From Cardinalis cardinalis (lineage: Eukaryota > Chordata > Aves > Passeriformes > Cardinalidae), in contig JACDOX010000108.1 of the NCBI GenBank assembly GCA_014549065.1, positions 569,309-633,308 on the forward strand: DNA of 64,000 nt, in the 5' to 3' direction. Under the pieces are notes generated by a model. That model had not been told where the DNA came from. It searched no databases and worked only from the letters and a program-made list of their open reading frames with translations. A program made the position numbers and the translations under genes. How positions within the stretch are numbered: position 1 is the stretch's first letter; the number at the start of each line of letters is the position of its first letter. Positions 1 to 64,000 of this stretch are shown here, piece by piece.

Positions 1-1869
1 GCACAGGCCTTCTCTAGTACAGCCTAGTATCAGCTTTCAGGGAAGCCTGTATATGCAAAGCTCATTTGAAAAAAAAATCATGGCAAACTGAAGAAACATT
101 ATCAACATGAAGTACAGCAGAGTTCCATCATTTGAGTAAGATTTTGTGGACATAACTGAACTTTGGCTGTGCAGTAATTTGATTTCCTAAGAACATGAGC
201 AAAGTCTCAATTAGGTCAGAGAGGACTGCTGCAGCAGCAGAAGAGAACAGGAATGTGCAGCTGGATCAGTGAAAAGATGGTGCAAGTAAACACTGAGGCC
301 TCTTGGCAGAAGCAAGTGAGGCTGCTTGCTTGGTATGTACCACAGGCAGAGGCAAAAATCACCTGCAGGCAGCTTTTTGCTGCTCTCTTTAAAAGCTAGA
401 GCCAGGTAGTTTCTGCCACAGAAGAAACAGGCTCATTTAGAAGCAGCCCAGGGAAAAGCACACAAATGCTAGAGAAAAAAAAAGACCAGAACAGCAATGG
501 ATTCTGAATGCTGCCTAATGGAGTGAAGCCTGAACATTATTTGGTGTGATCTTGACGGGCCTGATTTAACTATTACATTTTTGTATGGTATTTTTCATCC
601 TGATTATGAAGAATTGTTTCACAGCCCTTGGTGACAGCTTAGAAGCTTCTCAGCCACTTAAGCAGAAGGTCTATCAGAGCACATTTATCAGAGAAAAGAC
701 TGCTGAGGAGTGGACAGCAACAGACATAACCCCAGGGGTGAGACATCTCTGCTTTTGCCTGTAGAAGAGATACCCAGAAGAGCAGCGGGCAAGACAATCC
801 AAGCACTGAAGTGAAGGCAGCTCAAGGAAGGGCATTTTTGGACACACAGGTTCCCAGAGCATGTTTTTATCCAGCAGAAAGACAAATTACCAAACTTACA
901 ACAGCCACTCTTCACCTGAGACATGTGTATACCAAACCTTACAAAATCCCCAGCCAGAAAGAAGCTGGTGATCCTACATCACTGATTCTAATGCCCCCTG
1001 TTCAAACCACAGCAGCCCACTTACTACTTTTAAACACAAAGGGCAGTTCCAGATGTGGATTTATTTTGATTTTGACTCAGAAGCGTCCATCTGAAGTGAG
1101 TTTGGGTCACAGTTGTTGGGNTAGCATCTACACACTCAGAAAGCAGATTGGTAGACACTGTCTTTGTGAGTAGGACATCTCAGGACAGCAATTATGCAAC
1201 ATTTCACTTCATCTACTTAGAAGACTGCATTTAAGATCAACTCCATTTTGCCCCCTCCCAACAGGCCCCTTCAAGTATCTGATCTGCAAACCTTGTACAT
1301 ACAAGGGTTACTTGCTCCATGTTTTTAATGCAAGCTTTCAAGAGCACCCTGAATTCAAAAGCAGCATTCTGAAAGGCCACACTCACAAAAGCTGCATCAG
1401 GTCTGCCTGCCACATTAGTACACATGCTAGGGATGTGAATTCAGCGCCACTGGAACAGTCACTTTACATATCTACTCATCTAAACACAAAGGCTGTGTTC
1501 CAATGAGCAAACCCAGACAGACACAGGAACATTGAGTCAAGGCTTCACAATGAGTATCTGCAACAAAAACCCCACTAATGCACCCACAAAAACCATCAAA
1601 TGCCAGAAATACAATGCTGCTTTTAAGATTTCAGATACCATACAGAGGAATTCAAACAGCCAGATGGAAGAGTTAAGATCACAGCTTAAGTTAAGATCTT
1701 CTCCCCCAGCATTTCAGTTACCCTGCAAATCATCAGGGTTCTCATAACGACCTGCAATACTCTTACTTTTCCCATGAAGAGGGAAATACCAAGCACAGAC
1801 AAACCCTCAGCAAGGCTGTTTTGGGAGAAAGCAGGAGGCATTCCTTCTGCAGCCAAGCAGAAAGCTTAC
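1..1869 (-). other. COP1: Partial last intron of COP1
   Basis: This is intronic sequence downstream (in gene direction) of exon 19. No match to the expected final exon is visible, and I recognise no repeat or RNA gene. The 120-codon open frame on the plus strand at 811-1173 has no family resemblance and is probably chance. Confidence 0.85.
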
Positions 1870-61448
<59,579 letters not shown>

Positions 61449-64000
61449 CTGAGGGGGGGAAAAACACTTCAGAAAGTTAAAAGCCAGGCCTGGGTTTCAC
61501 TTCTATAGATTTTACCCAATTATAAGCAATTATACAATATATGCAATAGGTCAGAAGTGTAAAATGACAATAAATGAAGGATCTTGGCACTGTCAACAGT
61601 TATTTCTTAGGGTCCTATCCTGCACCCTTTAACATAACAAAAACAAATCCCTGATTTTAGACAGTTTTTGCTTCCTGAACCTTAGTAAATTTAGTGATTC
61701 TGGCCTCACATACAGGACAGGCAATCCCAAACCTTGGGGAGTCCTGTCTTGCATTTGTACAGACAGATAGCATAGGCCAACTTGCAGCTTCACAAATCAA
61801 ACAGATTGTACAACAAATATTCCCCAGATCCTTGGCAGACAGCTCATTAAAAGAGAAGGAAATGTTTATTTTAATGAGTTAGTTACTGAATTACTTCTTT
61901 TGAAGCAACTCAGTAACTCTCTGTAAAACTAAGCAAATAAAGCAGAAGCAGAAGACAGCATGAAGTTCAAAGGTTAATTGAAAAGAAGTTCCTGAAGCTC
62001 ATCATTAAAGCCATTTCCCAACCTACCCAAACAGTAATAGTGAGATGTAGGAGCAAAGGATTTAAACTACATGAGTAATCTTTCCTGCAGGAGCAGACAC
62101 AGAAAATGCAGTACTCACCATTTTAATCACAAGTGATGAAAAGGAATGAAACCCTCTACTACACAAGAAGCACAAAGAGCTCCTTGCTTTAGGTTCTATT
62201 TAAGTAGTCTCACATACCACACATCCTCAAAGCTACATTTTAAAAGATTTAAGAACCATCAAGCTCCCTAATGAACAACATCCTTGAGCAAGTACAGGAC
62301 CTGTAATGCTACTCAATGGCACTAACAAAACCCACCTCGTGTCCAACTCCCCCTCAATCCATGCAGGGGAACAGCTTGTCCTCATTACAGCCACCCACCA
62401 AGCCAATGAGAACAAAATAAGTTTACAGCCCACTCCAATTTTGTTTGTACCTGTATGAAAAGCAATCTAACATTTCAGGAAAAAAGCAAACCCCAAGCAG
62501 TGAAACCTCCAAGCCAGCACTTCCCACACGCTGACATGGCGGCTCACGCTTGCCTGTGACAGCACCCATGGTCCTCACAGCTTGTTTCATCTCAAAAGCA
62601 GCTCCAACTCAACACACAACACTGGGAGGTGCTCCTATATCAATACCTTCAAGTACCATTTTCTAAAATTTTACATCTCCAAAAAACATTTANTAGAACA
62701 CTTCTATAGACTCTTCGTATAATTTTTGTGCACCAGCCTTCAGTCTCTCTCAGCACATCAGTAGTGATTTGGGCTCAAGACAACTTCAGGCATTGAACAA
62801 TCATTTCAGCCTCAAGGCAAGCTGCCTGAACCACAATGAGTGACACAACCCAAACCCAAGCCTGGTCTGCCAGGTCCCAGTCCACACTGAGATAGAATCC
62901 ATCAGGTAGGAGTTTGACCACTGTCTCCCAGGGGAGATCCCTGTGGAGCTGGTCTCAGGCTGGCAACCTGCTCACATTTTGCCCAAAAAACAGATATTCA
63001 TTTTCTATGAAGCTTCCTCCCTGACTACTTTCTAAGCAATACTGGGCAACAGGAAGAAAAAATTAGAAAAGATAGAAAAGATACTCAAGCAGTTTTTATT
63101 CAANGGCTAAAACTACTGTGGTTGCCCTACTTGAGAATATCAGATTGGACTCCTCTGTTATCAGGAGTNATTTTACTGTCTGAACTCCATCAGATACTCT
63201 AAAGACTCCTCTAACAACTGTGAAAAAGCTTCTTAGCGGCACACAAGCTCCTTATTTCTAGCAGAAANAAGGTACAGCCATTAAATACTACCCACAGAAT
63301 TCCCCAGGGCCTAAATGACTTGTCCACTATTTATTTCTGAAGCTCATCTTCTGGAAGAGAACTGTCCTAGAGCTTTGTGGTATATAAATTATACCCTAAC
63401 AACATGTTTCTGGGCAATGTAATTATATTGAGAAACAAAGCTGTGCAGTCCATCCTAGATAACTCTCACTGCCAGCAGTGCCCAATATCTAATTTTTGGT
63501 GTGACTGACAATTAGGGAAAACCCCCACAATTTAATTTATATTCTTAAAACTCTTTTTATGCTAAAGTCTTGCTGAAATTAGACTACCTTTGAACAGAAG
63601 TGTTTAACTTCAAGAGTTCTCTTTGAACTCCCCATCCAAACATATATTAAAGTTTAATTTGAAAATTTGTACTTCAGAGTACAGATCTTGCACTCTTGAG
63701 GACAAGAAATCACATTTGAGGACAAAAAAGATTATTCTCACACAAATAAGGCTGTCATACAGAATGACTAGAAAGTCTAGGTTGTTTGTTTTGTGAGCTC
63801 ACCAGCAGGGTAGCTATGCTATTAATTTTGGCTTTGAAATAGGAAGTACTGAGACAAGTCATGTCACTGGAGAACAAATACACTGTAGCACATTAGAGTA
63901 CTGAACATAAAATCCCCACCTACATTACACCTGCCCTCTGAAATGTGCAGAACTACAACTCTCTGTTCAAGCAAAAACCTCCAAAGATCAGAGTAGCAGG
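61449..64000 (-). other. COP1: Partial COP1 intron upstream of exon 11
   Basis: This is intronic sequence. I looked on the minus strand for the preceding exon (serine/proline-rich, ending SSQ) and did not find it. No repeat or RNA gene is recognised. Confidence 0.85.

Noticed and set aside
1..1869. Search for the final COP1 exon and stop codon
   Set aside because: No minus-strand match to the expected end of the protein (ESNVLIAAN...) is visible, so I place it outside the window.
61449..64000. Search for the exon before TKKQPW
   Set aside because: No minus-strand frame resembling the serine/proline-rich segment with a matching splice donor is present.

Overview
The window is intron-rich vertebrate nuclear DNA, almost certainly from a bird and probably a songbird. 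The reasons are several CR1 LINE tails, an endogenous-retrovirus LTR whose sequence I recognise from passerine genomes, and low CpG content. I see one gene only: COP1 (RFWD2), the RING / coiled-coil / WD40 E3 ubiquitin ligase, on the minus strand.

Layout. Nine internal coding exons run from 61448 down to 1870. They total 1107 bp (369 codons), begin and end in phase 0, and correspond to about residues 343-711 of the 731-residue human protein (human sequence and numbering are from memory). They cover the end of the linker after the coiled coil, the ATM-type SQ site, blades 1-6 of the WD40 propeller and the first part of blade 7. The RING and coiled-coil exons lie beyond 64000. The short final exon (about 20 residues plus stop) lies before position 1. 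All nine exons have AG acceptors and GT donors, and their phases match without a frameshift or stop. Exon numbers 11-19 used below assume a 20-exon gene, as in human.

The other 98 % is intron. It carries CR1 fragments on both strands (14503, 31458, 37863, 46450, 49774, 52455), a decayed LINE reverse-transcriptase motif (17337), a probable ancient MIR SINE (56717) and a solo LTR (7746-8342) that ends only 32 bp from the 3' splice site of exon 17. A 130-bp direct duplication (6799 and 8625) brackets that exon and the LTR. There is also a fold-back element with 26-bp perfect arms (22707-22900), a 29-bp near-perfect palindrome (6304), a G-quadruplex motif (9508) and several simple repeats.

I found no second protein gene, recognisable RNA gene, CRISPR array or new gene system. 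The points most worth checking concern exon 17: the LTR beside its splice site and the duplication around it.
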